A stretch of 33,856 nucleotides of DNA from Tannerellaceae bacterium (GCA_031264865.1 JAISDJ010000164.1:1-33856); one strand, 5' to 3'. Shown: positions 25,159 through 33,856, numbered from the stretch's first letter. Program-made: numbers and translations. The notes: generated by a model from the letters alone, not told the origin.

Positions 25159-26043
25159 ATGCAAACAGAAATTAATAAACAGTACGAACTAAACAAGAAT
25201 CTGGCTCAAATGTTAAAGGGCGGCGTAATCATGGATGTTTCAACTCCTGAACAGGCGCGTATAGCCGAGGATGCAGGCGCCGCCGCCGTTATGGCATTAG
25301 AAAGAATACCGGCAGATATCCGTGCAGCCGGAGGTGTATCCCGCATGAGTGACCCGAAAATGATCCGAAGCATACAGGAAGCTGTTAGTATCCCGGTAAT
25401 GGCAAAGGTTCGTATAGGCCATTTTGTAGAAGCCCAGATATTAGAAGCGATCGAAATTGATTATATCGACGAAAGCGAAGTGCTTTCTCCTGCCGACGAT
25501 AAATTCCATATAGACAAAAGCAAATTCAAAGTCCCGTTTGTTTGTGGAGCGAAGAATATAAGTGAAGCCCTCCGCCGGATTGCTGAAGGCGCTTCCATGA
25601 TTCGCACCAAAGGCGAACCTGGAACCGGTGATGTAATCCAGGCCGTTCGCCATATGCGTGCGATGACTTCTGAAATCCGGCGTATACAGAACCTGAAGGA
25701 GGACGAATTATATTATGCCGCCAAAGAACTCCAGGTTCCCTACGAACTGTTACGGGACGTACACGAAAATGGCAAGTTACCTGTTGTAAACTTTGCTGCC
25801 GGCGGAGTAGCTACGCCTGCTGATGCTGCTCTTATGATGCAGTTGGGAGCCGAAGGTGTATTCGTTGGTTCCGGTATTTTTAAATCAGGCAATCCGACCA
25901 AAAGAGCCCAAGCAATCGTGAAGGCCGTTACAAATTTCAACGATCCCATCCTATTGGCCGAAATCTCTGCCGATCTTGGAGAAGCGATGGTTGGTATAAA
26001 CGAAAGCGAGATACAATTGCTAATGGCGGAAAGAGGAATCTGA
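25159..26043 (+). CDS. pdxS: Pyridoxal 5'-phosphate synthase, lyase subunit PdxS
   Basis: Synthase subunit that builds PLP from ribose 5-phosphate, glyceraldehyde 3-phosphate and ammonia delivered by PdxT. The 294 residues match the family in length. The two catalytic lysines are Lys83 in MAKVRIGH and Lys151 in [11 protein letters not shown], equivalent to Lys81 and Lys149 of the Bacillus enzyme. Asp26 in [10 protein letters not shown] and the block [20 protein letters not shown] are conserved. The gene is the first of a two-gene operon with pdxT (1 base apart) and faces the PdxR-like regulator. The enzyme makes PLP by the DXP-independent route. No oddities seen. Confidence 0.97.
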   Translation: MQTEINKQYELNKNLAQMLKGGVIMDVSTPEQARIAEDAGAAAVMALERIPADIRAAGGVSRMSDPKMIRSIQEAVSIPVMAKVRIGHFVEAQILEAIEIDYIDESEVLSPADDKFHIDKSKFKVPFVCGAKNISEALRRIAEGASMIRTKGEPGTGDVIQAVRHMRAMTSEIRRIQNLKEDELYYAAKELQVPYELLRDVHENGKLPVVNFAAGGVATPADAALMMQLGAEGVFVGSGIFKSGNPTKRAQAIVKAVTNFNDPILLAEISADLGEAMVGINESEIQLLMAERGI

Positions 26044-26044
26044 C

Positions 26045-26623
26045 ATGAGAATCGGAGTCTTAGCTTTACAAGGCGGATTTATCGAACATATCCGGATGCT
26101 TCGCTCTTTGCAAGTCGATTCCTTCGAGATACGAAAAAAGGAAGACTTGCAAACAGCGATAGACGGACTGATTTTGCCGGGCGGTGAAAGCACTGTTATC
26201 GGCAAATTACTAAAAGAACTCGACCTGTTCGATCCACTGAAAGAACAAATCCAAAACGGCCTCCCCACCTTCGGAACCTGTGCCGGCATGATACTGTTGG
26301 CCAAAAAGATTGTTGGTACGAATACAACGTATTTCGGAGCCATCGATATAGACGTAAAAAGGAATGCTTACGGCCGTCAGTTAGGCAGCTTTCTCACCGA
26401 AGCCACATTTAAAGGAATCGGTGTTATTCCGATGACCTTTATACGCGCTCCCTACATTGAACAGGCCGCGCCGGAAGTAGAAATCCTGTCGGAAGTAGGC
26501 GGACACATTGTCGCCGCCCGCCAGAACAATATCCTAGCCACCTCCTATCATCCTGAACTAACAACAGACAATCGTGTCCATCGCTATTTTATCGAACAAG
26601 TAAATCATAGATTACACCTTTGA
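26045..26623 (+). CDS. pdxT: Pyridoxal 5'-phosphate synthase, glutaminase subunit PdxT
   Basis: Class-I glutaminase that supplies ammonia to PdxS within a cytoplasmic synthase complex. The catalytic triad is complete: Cys79 in FGTCAGMILLA, His169 and Glu171 in SYHPELT. The glutamine-binding loop LPGGEST is at 44-50, and the N-terminus MRIGVLALQGGFIEH is standard. The 192-residue length is normal. The ATG begins one base after the pdxS stop, so the pair is made in fixed proportion. After the stop there is no clear terminator in the 127 bases before the glycosylase gene. Confidence 0.97.
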   Translation: MRIGVLALQGGFIEHIRMLRSLQVDSFEIRKKEDLQTAIDGLILPGGESTVIGKLLKELDLFDPLKEQIQNGLPTFGTCAGMILLAKKIVGTNTTYFGAIDIDVKRNAYGRQLGSFLTEATFKGIGVIPMTFIRAPYIEQAAPEVEILSEVGGHIVAARQNNILATSYHPELTTDNRVHRYFIEQVNHRLHL

Positions 26624-26750
26624 TACGATTGGCATAGAAAATATAAATGTAAAGTCGGAAAAAAGAAATATCTTAGCAGCATAAATAGAAAGAAATGAAC
26701 AGATAACAATGAATGATTCAATAGTGTAGCAGATTCAATAATTATAAACC

Positions 26751-27332
26751 ATGAAAGAAAACAATAGGATCCAACGCTGCGATTGGAGTGGATCGGACCC
26801 GTTATATATCGATTACCATGATAATGAATGGGGCAAGGAAGTAAATGATGACAAGACTATGTTTGAATTTCTCGTGCTTGAAAGCGCTCAGGCTGGATTA
26901 AGCTGGATTACTATTCTTCGTAAACGGGAGGGATACCGTAAGGCTTTTGCTGATTTTGATGCGGAAAAAGTGTCCCTTTTTACCGATAGAGATGTGGAAC
27001 GGTTAATACAGAATCCGGATATTATTCGTAACAGATTAAAAATAGCCGCTACTATCTCCAATGCTAAATGCTTCCTTGATGTTCGGAAAGAGTTTGGAAG
27101 TTTCTGTGTTTATCTGAAATCATTTCTTCCGGAAAGAAAACCTATTATTAATCATTGGAAAACATTGAGAGAAGTTCCTGCATCGACACCTTTATCGGAT
27201 GCCATTAGCAAGGATATGAAAAAACGGGGATTCAAATTCTTTGGAACAACCATATGTTATGCGCATCTGCAAGCTGTTGGTTATGTGAATGATCATTTGA
27301 TTAATTGTCATTGTCATCCGAATAACAAATAA
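26751..27332 (+). CDS. tag: DNA-3-methyladenine glycosylase I
   Basis: Base excision repair enzyme that removes 3-methyladenine from alkylated DNA, acting on the chromosome in the cytoplasm. The zinc-site residues expected for Tag are present: Cys10 in QRCDWSG, His23 in DYHDNEWG, and His182 and Cys186 near the C-terminus (NDHLINCHCH). The conserved glutamate is Glu44 in LVLESAQAGLSW, and the block FKFFGTTICYAHLQAVGYVNDH is a family hallmark. Length 193 fits. It stands between pdxT and the peptidase with a 14-base gap to the latter, so it may share a transcript with the peptidase gene. A possible -7-like TATCTTAG near the start of the gap is one mismatch off and is not claimed. Confidence 0.94.
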   Translation: MKENNRIQRCDWSGSDPLYIDYHDNEWGKEVNDDKTMFEFLVLESAQAGLSWITILRKREGYRKAFADFDAEKVSLFTDRDVERLIQNPDIIRNRLKIAATISNAKCFLDVRKEFGSFCVYLKSFLPERKPIINHWKTLREVPASTPLSDAISKDMKKRGFKFFGTTICYAHLQAVGYVNDHLINCHCHPNNK

Positions 27333-27346
27333 TAAAACTTTCTGAT

Positions 27347-30061
27347 ATGAATGTTCGTAAGAAAACGATACTCCTGTTCGCAATAGCTATTGTTACGCCT
27401 GTTGTGGCTCAGATAGCAAAGCAACCGATGTCTTTTGATGATCTGACCGGTTGGGAACGCATTACGGAACAAGTTATTTCCGATAACGGGAAGTGGGTAG
27501 CTTGTAAAATGGAACCTTGGATAGGGGATGCCATTGTAGAAGTATTTAATGCAAAAGGAGAAAAAGCCGCCTCTTTTGAACCTGCCGAAAAAATCGCTTT
27601 CTCTTCATCTTGTAATTATTTGTTGGTTACAGAAAGACCGACACTAAAAAACAGGGAAGAGTTGAAGTTGAAGAAAACGAAAGAAGAAGATATGCCAATG
27701 GATAAATTGGTAATATTTAATCTATCTACTAAGAATGAAGAACGAATTGATTCGATAAAATCATATAAGTTGTCTGATACTATGGATTGGATTGCCTGGC
27801 AGAGAGGGAAGAAAACCGATTCGGCCTTATATATTCGTTCTTTAAAATCAGTTCAACACACTGTTTTCCCTGCTGTCACCGATTTCCATTTTGCAAAGGA
27901 GGGGAATATTTTATGTTATGTCTCTAAAGGAGATAGCCTTGACACAAAGGCCGGACTATATATCTATGATCTGGGAAAAACAGTCTCCCGGTTGATTTAC
28001 AAAGGAGAAGGCGTTTTTAAACAGGTTACGTTTAGTGAAAAAGGAGATAAGCTGGCCTTTCTTTATTGTGCAGATAAAGACTCAACAGCCACTTGCTTTT
28101 CATTATATATATCCGAGAATCATCTTCCGGCGACAGCTATTGTGAATAAGCAGCATCAGGTGATACCTGAAAATTGGATAATAAGTGAACATGGATCGAT
28201 TCATTTTTCAGATAATGCAGAACGTCTTTTCTTCGGTATCGCTCCACAGCCTAAACAAAGAGATACAACCATCCTGAATGAAAATCGTCCGAAAGTGGAA
28301 ATATGGAAATGGGATGAGGGGATTCAATATACACAGCAGAAATACAATAAAGAAACGGATTTGAAGAAGACATATACGGCTGCCTATAATTTCAGTAAAG
28401 AACAAGCTGTTCTTTTATCATCGGCAGATAAGCCGGGTTTAATTTTGGCCGACAAAGGGAACGCATCTGTCGGACTATTAACTACCTCCCAACCGTATGA
28501 TCTGGAACGCATGTGGGTGGGAAGAAGCCGTTACGATGTGTACACCGTAGATATGGAAACAGGCGGTACGCAACGCGTCAAAGAATCATTACTTGCCAAT
28601 GTACATCTCTCGCCCAGAGGGAAATATGCTTATTGGTATAATCCGGAAGATAGTTCGTGGTATACTTGGTCGATAGCGGATAAAAAAGAATACCGGCTGA
28701 CAACGCCTGCTTCTTTTCTTGCCTGGGATGAGGATAATGACATACCTGATTACCCACGCCCGTATGGGATTGCCGGTTGGACGAAGAATGATGAATATGT
28801 GTTGTTGTATGACCGGTATGATATCCGACAATTTAATCCGAAAGGAAACGAATCGCCTGTTAACCTGACAATGAACGGGCGAGACAAACAGATCACCTAT
28901 CGGTACATACCATTAGATAAAGAAGAGACGGCAATTGACAGGGATAGCCTGCTGCTATTATCCGGCTTCGACGAGCAAACGAAAGGTTACGGATATTATA
29001 AAGTCCGCTTCTCTTCACCTGCCGCTCCCGTAGCATTGCTGGCAGGAAATTTCATGTTGAACACACCGCTGAAAGCGAAGAAAGCAAATATGGTTGTCTA
29101 TACGTTGGAGACATTCGGACAATATCCGGACGTAAAACTGACTGATTTGAGTTTCAAGCGTTCTGTTCAATTAACAGATGGTTATAAGCAACAACAAAAT
29201 ATCCTGTGGGGAAATGCCGAACTTGTCTCCTGGACATCATTGGATGGTAAGCCGTTGCAAGGAGTTATTTATAAACCGGAGAACTTCAACCCTCAAAAGA
29301 AATATCCTTTACTGGTGAACTTTTACGAGCGTAATTCGGAAACACTCTATTCATACCGGATGCCGGAGCCTCACCGTTCGACGCTTGATTATCATTTTTA
29401 TAACAGCAACGAATATATCCTATTCAATCCGGATATAGTGTATGAAGACGGTTATCCCGGCGAGAGTTGTTTCAACAGTGTGATGCCCGGTATTTCGCTG
29501 CTGATATCCAAAGGGTATATAGACGAAAAGGCTGTCGGGGCGCAAGGGCATAGCTGGGGAGGCTACCAGGTGGCTTACCTGGCAACACGAACGAACCTCT
29601 TTGCCGCCATTGAATCGGGCGCCCCTGTGGTGAATATGTTCAGCGCATATGGTGGAATCCGCTGGGGATCGGGTTTAAATCGCTCGTTCCAGTACGAACA
29701 TACCCAAAGCCGTATCGGAGCGACGATCTGGGAATCCCCTTTACGCTATTTCGAAAACTCACCCATATTTACGATGAACAAAGTAGAAACGCCTATCCTG
29801 ATCATGCATAACGACAACGACGGACATGTTCCCTGGTATCAGGGAATCGAATACTTTGTCGCACTCAAACGCTTGCAAAAACCCGTCTGGTTATTAAATT
29901 ATACCGGAGAAGTCCATTGGCCGATGAAGGTAGCGAATCGCGTTGATTTCCAAAAGCGCATGTTTCAGTTCTTTGAACATTACCTCAAGAGAAAACCCAT
30001 GCCTCAATGGATGAGCGAAGGCATACCCGCCATCGACCAGGATTTCGAATTAGGATATTAA
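27347..30061 (+). CDS. S9-family (prolyl oligopeptidase type) serine peptidase, secreted
   Basis: Secreted alpha/beta-hydrolase peptidase, 904 residues. A signal peptide covers about residues 1-21 (MNVRKKTILLFAIAIVTPVVA). The middle part (about 30-620) is a long beta-rich region, as expected for a propeller domain that gates access. The catalytic domain holds Ser736 in AQGHSWGGYQ, Asp825 in HNDNDGHVPW and His857 in TGEVHWP, a complete triad. The likely task is cutting short peptides in the periplasm or at the cell surface; the exact specificity is unknown. The phrase HNDNDGHVPWYQG is common in Bacteroidetes S9 members. It ends 8 bases from the stop of the convergent TonB-like gene, and I see no room for a classic terminator there. 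Confidence 0.92.
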   Translation: MNVRKKTILLFAIAIVTPVVAQIAKQPMSFDDLTGWERITEQVISDNGKWVACKMEPWIGDAIVEVFNAKGEKAASFEPAEKIAFSSSCNYLLVTERPTLKNREELKLKKTKEEDMPMDKLVIFNLSTKNEERIDSIKSYKLSDTMDWIAWQRGKKTDSALYIRSLKSVQHTVFPAVTDFHFAKEGNILCYVSKGDSLDTKAGLYIYDLGKTVSRLIYKGEGVFKQVTFSEKGDKLAFLYCADKDSTATCFSLYISENHLPATAIVNKQHQVIPENWIISEHGSIHFSDNAERLFFGIAPQPKQRDTTILNENRPKVEIWKWDEGIQYTQQKYNKETDLKKTYTAAYNFSKEQAVLLSSADKPGLILADKGNASVGLLTTSQPYDLERMWVGRSRYDVYTVDMETGGTQRVKESLLANVHLSPRGKYAYWYNPEDSSWYTWSIADKKEYRLTTPASFLAWDEDNDIPDYPRPYGIAGWTKNDEYVLLYDRYDIRQFNPKGNESPVNLTMNGRDKQITYRYIPLDKEETAIDRDSLLLLSGFDEQTKGYGYYKVRFSSPAAPVALLAGNFMLNTPLKAKKANMVVYTLETFGQYPDVKLTDLSFKRSVQLTDGYKQQQNILWGNAELVSWTSLDGKPLQGVIYKPENFNPQKKYPLLVNFYERNSETLYSYRMPEPHRSTLDYHFYNSNEYILFNPDIVYEDGYPGESCFNSVMPGISLLISKGYIDEKAVGAQGHSWGGYQVAYLATRTNLFAAIESGAPVVNMFSAYGGIRWGSGLNRSFQYEHTQSRIGATIWESPLRYFENSPIFTMNKVETPILIMHNDNDGHVPWYQGIEYFVALKRLQKPVWLLNYTGEVHWPMKVANRVDFQKRMFQFFEHYLKRKPMPQWMSEGIPAIDQDFELGY

Positions 30062-30069
30062 AAAATATG

Positions 30070-30750
30070 TTATTGTAAGCGGAAGGTAATTGGGATGGTG
30101 TATTTTACGCGTACCGGTTTACCTCGTTGTTTGCCGGGGCTCCATTTCGGCATGGTGTTGATTACACGAAGCGCTTCTTTGTCTAGCGATGGGTCTACGC
30201 CTCGAGATACTTCCGCATCCACTACCGAACCATCGCGATTTATTACAAAGGAACAGGTAACACGCCCTTGAATACCGTTTTCCTGAGCAATTACCGGATA
30301 TTTGATGCTCTTGTTGACAAACCGCAACAATTCAGTTTCCCCGCCGGGAAATTGAGGCATCTCTTCCACAAAAATAAAGGGAGTGGATGCGTCTTCTTCC
30401 TCATCGTCTGTGTTTGTCGGCGGGATGTATGTATCCGGCTGCGCTGTGTCTGGAGTGTCTTCGGTGGTAATGATGTCTACATTGTTTACATTTACATTAT
30501 CTTCTACAATGGTTAGAACATCCGCCACAATTGTTTGAGGAGGAGGGGGAGTTGTTTGTTCGGACATTGTAACGGGGATCTCGTCTACCCATTCGATACC
30601 GCCGTCTCCATCGTTTACTAAGAGCGTAATATCTTGAGTTCCCCATTCGAAGCTAACGAACAAGATGGCCATTGCAACTACCAAACCCATTAACAGGCTC
30701 ATTGGTTTCCCGTTTTCCAAATTTGCTTTCGCTGATTTTTTAGTTTCCAT
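30070..30750 (-). CDS. TonB-like energy transducer
   Basis: Inner-membrane-anchored protein of the TonB family, 226 residues. One helix at about 19-37 (SLLMGLVVAMAILFVSFEWG) is followed by a linker that is acidic and Thr/Asn/Pro-rich (EDTPDTAQPDTYIPP) instead of the Pro/Lys-rich one of E. coli TonB. The C-terminal TonB domain covers about 128-226 (FPGGETELLRFVNKSIKYP, GIQGRVTCSFVINRDGSV, MPKWSPGKQRGKPVRVKY). ExbB/ExbD genes are not in view. It probably drives outer membrane TonB-dependent receptors, but no receptor gene is adjacent, so the partner is unknown. It is monocistronic and faces the DUF1080 gene across 186 bases. Confidence 0.9.
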   Translation of the reverse strand: METKKSAKANLENGKPMSLLMGLVVAMAILFVSFEWGTQDITLLVNDGDGGIEWVDEIPVTMSEQTTPPPPQTIVADVLTIVEDNVNVNNVDIITTEDTPDTAQPDTYIPPTNTDDEEEDASTPFIFVEEMPQFPGGETELLRFVNKSIKYPVIAQENGIQGRVTCSFVINRDGSVVDAEVSRGVDPSLDKEALRVINTMPKWSPGKQRGKPVRVKYTIPITFRLQ

Positions 30751-30795
30751 ACTATTACATTTAGAAAATTCGTACTATTAAAGAAAGACTTCTTT

Positions 30796-30807
30796 CAAAA
30801 CGTTTTG
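30796..30807. promoter_or_regulatory. Perfect 12-base palindrome upstream of the TonB-like gene
   Basis: CAAAACGTTTTG equals its own reverse complement. It lies 46 bases upstream of the TonB-like start, next to an imperfect inverted repeat GAAAGA-CT-TCTTTC. The position suits an operator, but there is no TAnnTTTG box nearby to anchor it. Confidence 0.35.
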
Positions 30808-30936
30808 TTTGTCTTTTTACTTTATAGATGCAATAACGCCTGCAGATTCCATAAAAAAAGTTTTTACCTGATATGAATATAAATTAATATAACTATCTTT
30901 AGCCTTGAAATTTTCTGTGTTTAACTCAATTAATAA

Positions 30937-31668
30937 ATGATCATGAAAAAAGTTGTATTACTCTCAATGCTTTTGGTTGTTGTTTGCTCTTTTTCTATAA
31001 TGGCGCAAACAGCCAACACTCTCACAGCAAAAGAGAAAAGCGAAGGTTGGACATTACTGTTCGATGGAAAAAATTTTGATGGATGGCGGAAATGTAACGC
31101 TACGGGAATGGCTGTCAACTGGTCTGTCAACGACAATGCTATGAAAGTAGCTCGCGGTGAAAGAGCCGGTCGGGGACAAAATGGCGATATCTTATTCGGT
31201 GCTAAAAAATTCGGCAATTTCGAACTCTCTGTCGACTGGAAAATCGAAAAAGAAGGTAATTCGGGTATTTTCTACTATGTGGTGGAATATCCCGGTGAAC
31301 CGATTTACTATGCCGCTCCCGAAGTACAGGTGCTGGACAACTGGAATGCCGGCGATAATAAACTGACGAATCACTTGGCTGGTTCTTTGTATGATATACT
31401 TCCCGCCCTGCCACAGAATGCCAAACCTGCCGGCGAATGGAATACCATTGTTATCTGTGTGAAAGATGGGCATGTTACTCATACGCAGAATGGCGTAAAA
31501 GTAGTAGAGTACACACTTTGGACTCCGGAATGGTATGAACGTGTAGCCAAAAGTAAATTCAAAGATTGGCCCGGCTTTAAAGAAGGCCCTGCTAAGGAAG
31601 GATATATTGGTTTGCAAGACCATGGATATGATTGTTGGTTTCGCAATATCAAAATCCGTGAACTGTAA
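30937..31668 (+). CDS. Secreted DUF1080 protein (putative sugar hydrolase/binding)
   Basis: Secreted protein of the DUF1080 family (also called 3-keto-disaccharide hydrolase), 243 residues, with a concanavalin-like beta-sandwich. A signal peptide runs to about residue 25 (MKKVVLLSMLLVVVCSFSIMAQ). The hallmark block LLFDGKNFDGWRKCN follows at about 42-55, with EGNSGIFYYV, EVQVLDNWN and the C-terminal GYIGLQDHGYDCWFRNIKIREL, as expected for the family. The exact substrate is not known. Two ATGs six bases apart (30937 and 30943) are possible; I keep the first, though MKKVVLL at 30943 is the better signal peptide start. A strong terminator follows at 31698-31730. Confidence 0.9.
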   Translation: MIMKKVVLLSMLLVVVCSFSIMAQTANTLTAKEKSEGWTLLFDGKNFDGWRKCNATGMAVNWSVNDNAMKVARGERAGRGQNGDILFGAKKFGNFELSVDWKIEKEGNSGIFYYVVEYPGEPIYYAAPEVQVLDNWNAGDNKLTNHLAGSLYDILPALPQNAKPAGEWNTIVICVKDGHVTHTQNGVKVVEYTLWTPEWYERVAKSKFKDWPGFKEGPAKEGYIGLQDHGYDCWFRNIKIREL

Positions 31669-31697
31669 ATAGTTTCCAGTCCATCCTTTATAATATG

Positions 31698-31730
31698 AAA
31701 AAGAAGCCGGCTCAATGTCGGCTTCTTTTT
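31698..31730 (+). terminator. Rho-independent terminator after the DUF1080 gene
   Basis: A 12-base arm ending in AGAAGCCG (31698-31709) and its complement CGGCTTCTTTTT (31719-31730) form a perfect stem around a 9-base loop, with the T run in the 3' arm. Confidence 0.85.
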
Positions 31731-32022
31731 GTATAAAGCATTTATATCCTGTTTAACAATTATTTGAAAGCTTTTCTTCCGGCTTTTTGCTTCTTTCGAT
31801 TCTTCCGGCCTTTTTTACCTCTATAAACCAATAATTAGAAAATCTTATTGTCGTATTACGGAAGACGGATGTATTTTTTAAAAAGGGTTTGCGAAAAATG
31901 ATAATTAATAAAGGGCGTTTTGTCTTTTTTGAAATATTTTCCTAAGAAGTTATATATTAAAAACGCCTGATACTACTACTATTTCATAATACGTTCATTA
32001 TATATAAGAAACGATAACAAAA
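31731..32022. other. A/T-rich gap before the fimbrial locus
   Basis: The gap 31669-32022 is 354 bases. Past the terminator it is A/T-rich. TTCTTCCGGC followed by a T run occurs twice (31774-31788 and 31800-31815). I see no tRNA and no perfect TAnnTTTG box, so the promoter of the next operon is not identified. Confidence 0.6.
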
Positions 32023-32136
32023 ATGATAATAATGATAATTTTGTTAGTTGGAATGCTACTACTTTTGTCCTGTAACTGTGATAGTTCTTACAACAGCTTT
32101 AAGAATCGTAACAAAAAGAATACAAATATAAATTAG
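32023..32136 (+). CDS. Short lipopeptide ORF, 37 residues
   Basis: The frame reads MIIMIILLVGMLLLLSCNC, then a short polar Lys/Asn-rich tail. Residues 14-17 (LLSC) fit a lipobox with Cys17 as the lipidation site, after a hydrophobic stretch. It ends 22 bases before the likely DUF3575 ATG at 32159, so the two may be co-transcribed. Small lipoproteins of this kind are often missed by annotators. No Shine-Dalgarno is seen, which is normal for this group. It could also be a random short frame; the lipobox and the position are the only support. Confidence 0.45.
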   Translation: MIIMIILLVGMLLLLSCNCDSSYNSFKNRNKKNTNIN

Positions 32137-32158
32137 TGTCTTGCGAAAATTTGATTTT

Positions 32159-32761
32159 ATGATGCGTAAACGAATATGTGCGTATAATATGGTGTTTCAT
32201 TCTGGAAAAAACCATTATTTCCGAATATTAATTATATGGATGATGGCTATTCAGGGTATATCTGCACAACAAGTTGGTATAAAAAGCAATTTGTTGTATG
32301 ATGCTACTACGACATTTAATTTAGGACTGGAAATCGGTTTGGCTCCTAAATGGACGCTGGAATTGCCGGTTAATTATAATCCGTGGGATTTCCCTGAAAA
32401 CCGTAAACTGAAACATTGGGCTGTACAACCGGAAGCGCGTTATTGGTTCTGCGAAAAATTCAATGGGCATTTTATAGGACTACATGCTGTAGTAGCCGGT
32501 TATAATGTTGGAGGATTAAAAGTGTTTGGCCTCAATAAACATCGTTATGAAGGAAATCTTTATGGAGGTGGCTTTTCATATGGATATCAATGGATTCTTA
32601 CCAAACGCTGGAGTATTGAAGCAACAGTAGGTGTAGGTTATCTACGCCTTGACCATGGCAAGTATCCCTGTGGAAAATGTGAGACTAAGCTAGACAATTT
32701 TACCAAAAATTGGTTTGGTCCTACCAAAGCAGGCGTCAGCATCATCTATATTCTTAAATAA
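32159..32761 (+). CDS. DUF3575 outer membrane beta-barrel protein
   Basis: Small outer membrane protein of the DUF3575 family. The frame can be opened from a TTG at 32141, but the ATG at 32159 is better (MMRKRICAYNMVFHSG...), and another ATG at 32189 is possible. A signal peptide with core FRILIIWMMAIQGISAQ precedes the mature part, which begins QQVGIKSNLLYDATTTFNLGLEIG. PKWTLELPVNYNPWDFPE, KHWAVQPEARYWFCEKFNGHFIGLH and the closing strands are family hallmarks. In Bacteroidales, DUF3575 and DUF3868 genes usually head fimbrial (Mfa1/FimA-like) clusters. The DUF3868-type gene starts 16 bases downstream, so the two form one operon. Confidence 0.88.
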   Translation: MMRKRICAYNMVFHSGKNHYFRILIIWMMAIQGISAQQVGIKSNLLYDATTTFNLGLEIGLAPKWTLELPVNYNPWDFPENRKLKHWAVQPEARYWFCEKFNGHFIGLHAVVAGYNVGGLKVFGLNKHRYEGNLYGGGFSYGYQWILTKRWSIEATVGVGYLRLDHGKYPCGKCETKLDNFTKNWFGPTKAGVSIIYILK

Positions 32762-32777
32762 GAGAGAGCGTCAGGAT

Positions 32778-33856
32778 ATGAAAAAAATATACAATGTATG
32801 CATGATTGTTTTGGCAGGATTAATATTTATCACAACCTTTGATAGTAGTGCCCAAACAGAGTCTGTTATCTTCAACGGACAAATTCCGGTAAAAATACAA
32901 CGGTTACGCCAGACGGAAGATTCTGTTCAATTGGTGATGGATATTGATTTGACAAACGTAAAAATCAGTACGGAGCGTTCGCTTGTGCTGACGCCTATAT
33001 TAATTTCGCCTCAGGGACGTGAAGTGAAGTTGAAAAACATCCTGATAAACGGACGCCAGCGTCATAAAGCCTTTGTACGTGAAGTGGCATTAAATGGTTG
33101 GGAGCGTGAAGTTAAAAAGACACATTATGGCGTTGTTCCTCTCACAAAAGAAAATCGTAAGGTGTATCGCTATACGCAATCGGTTGGTTTTGAGAGTTGG
33201 ATGCGTGATGCCAGAATGGATATAGAGACAGACTTATGTGGCTGTGCAGCAGGGAGCATACAACAAGTCGCATCCGAGAAAGTAGCGAGTCGTATTGTGC
33301 TTGATGGAGCAAAAGAATATCGCGCGTTGCCGAATGTGGCTTATATTCACCCGGAAGTGGAACAAATCAAAGCGCGTAGCGAATCATGCGATGTATTTCT
33401 TGATTTCCCGGTAGCTCGGACGGAGATTAATCCGAGTTTTGGAAACAATCCCCGCGAGTTGGCTAAAATAGAACAGATCATGAATGAGATCCGTACGGAT
33501 AAAAATCTTACTGTAACGGGTGCGATAATTTCCGGTTATGCTTCGCCTGAAGGAGATGTTAACTTTAACAATCAATTATCACGCGGCCGTGCCGAGGCTT
33601 TACGAAACTACCTGTCTATGCGCGCGGGCATACCCGGTCATTTATATCAGGTGGGTTTTGGCGGCGAAGACTGGGAAGGTTTAGCCAGGTTGGTGCAAAA
33701 TTCACATATCGAACCCAAAGGTACGATTCTTTCAATCATCAATTATTACAATCCGATGGAGCGTAAGAACCGTTTGAGAGCATTGAACGGCGGCCGTACC
33801 TATCAACAGCTATTACATACACTCTATCCTCAATTGAGACGAGTAGTGGCAAAGAT
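32778..33856 (+). CDS. DUF3868/OmpA-like protein, C-terminus cut by window edge
   Basis: The frame is open from the ATG at 32778 to the window end, at least 359 residues. A signal peptide runs to about residue 26 (MKKIYNVCMIVLAGLIFITT...AQTES). The N-terminal half (residues about 27-150, with LTNVKISTERSLVLTPILIS and the blocks REVKLKNILINGRQRHKAFV and VALNGWEREVK) is the DUF3868 pattern, and from about 190 the protein turns to an OmpA-C-like region (LTVTGAIISGYASPEGDVN, NNQLSRGRAEALRNYL). It is probably an outer membrane or periplasmic accessory of a fimbrial cluster whose subunit genes would lie beyond the window. Truncation is by the window edge and not by mutation as far as visible. Confidence 0.85.
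   Translation, partial: MKKIYNVCMIVLAGLIFITTFDSSAQTESVIFNGQIPVKIQRLRQTEDSVQLVMDIDLTNVKISTERSLVLTPILISPQGREVKLKNILINGRQRHKAFVREVALNGWEREVKKTHYGVVPLTKENRKVYRYTQSVGFESWMRDARMDIETDLCGCAAGSIQQVASEKVASRIVLDGAKEYRALPNVAYIHPEVEQIKARSESCDVFLDFPVARTEINPSFGNNPRELAKIEQIMNEIRTDKNLTVTGAIISGYASPEGDVNFNNQLSRGRAEALRNYLSMRAGIPGHLYQVGFGGEDWEGLARLVQNSHIEPKGTILSIINYYNPMERKNRLRALNGGRTYQQLLHTLYPQLRRVVAK

Noticed and set aside
1-33856. CRISPR array
   Set aside because: No series of evenly spaced near-identical repeats was seen; the only repeats are the three scattered hairpins and short tandem units.

Overview
The window reads as the chromosome of a gut-type Bacteroidales bacterium, most like Parabacteroides or Bacteroides. 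I infer this from several promoters of the Bacteroides form (TTTG or TTG, about 19 bp, TAnnTTTG), the general lack of Shine-Dalgarno sites, and families typical of the group: S9 peptidase, DUF1080, DUF3575/DUF3868, LytTR two-component pairs and a TonB-like protein with an acidic linker. No database search was possible, so family calls rest on recognised motifs and length.

Left part (1-10288). A truncated aldo/keto reductase and an exported short-chain dehydrogenase lie on the minus strand. They are followed on the plus strand by a MacAB-TolC-like tripartite ABC efflux set (outer membrane channel, adaptor, ATPase, permease), then a LytS-type histidine kinase and a LytTR response regulator. A PBP4-type D,D-peptidase gene converges on the regulator gene.

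Middle (10289-16160). A tRNA-Lys(TTT) gene with its own promoter is followed by an A/T-rich accessory stretch. It holds a tightly coupled gene pair: a 969-residue protein of unknown family and a 523-residue calcineurin-like metallophosphoesterase whose start overlaps the stop of the first gene. Next come a 70-residue orphan ORF with a consensus promoter and a small ORF that looks like a remnant of a Fic-family protein. The pair is the best candidate here for an undescribed system, and anti-phage or other conflict function is a plausible but unproven guess.

Right part (16165-33856). A second efflux module sits on the minus strand as one tight operon: histidine kinase, LytTR regulator, TolC-like channel, adaptor, RND pump. 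The window thus holds two efflux machines of different energy type (ABC and RND), each joined to a LytS/LytTR pair. Beyond it, a MocR-type regulator (PdxR-like) faces pdxS-pdxT, which make pyridoxal 5'-phosphate. Then come a 3-methyladenine DNA glycosylase, an S9 peptidase, a TonB-like protein, a DUF1080 protein, and the start of a probable fimbrial locus: a 37-residue lipopeptide ORF, DUF3575, and a DUF3868/OmpA-like gene cut by the window end.

A dispersed hairpin with a conserved one-sided flank occurs three times between genes (near 0.9, 10.4 and 23.7 kb), in settings that a simple terminator role does not explain.
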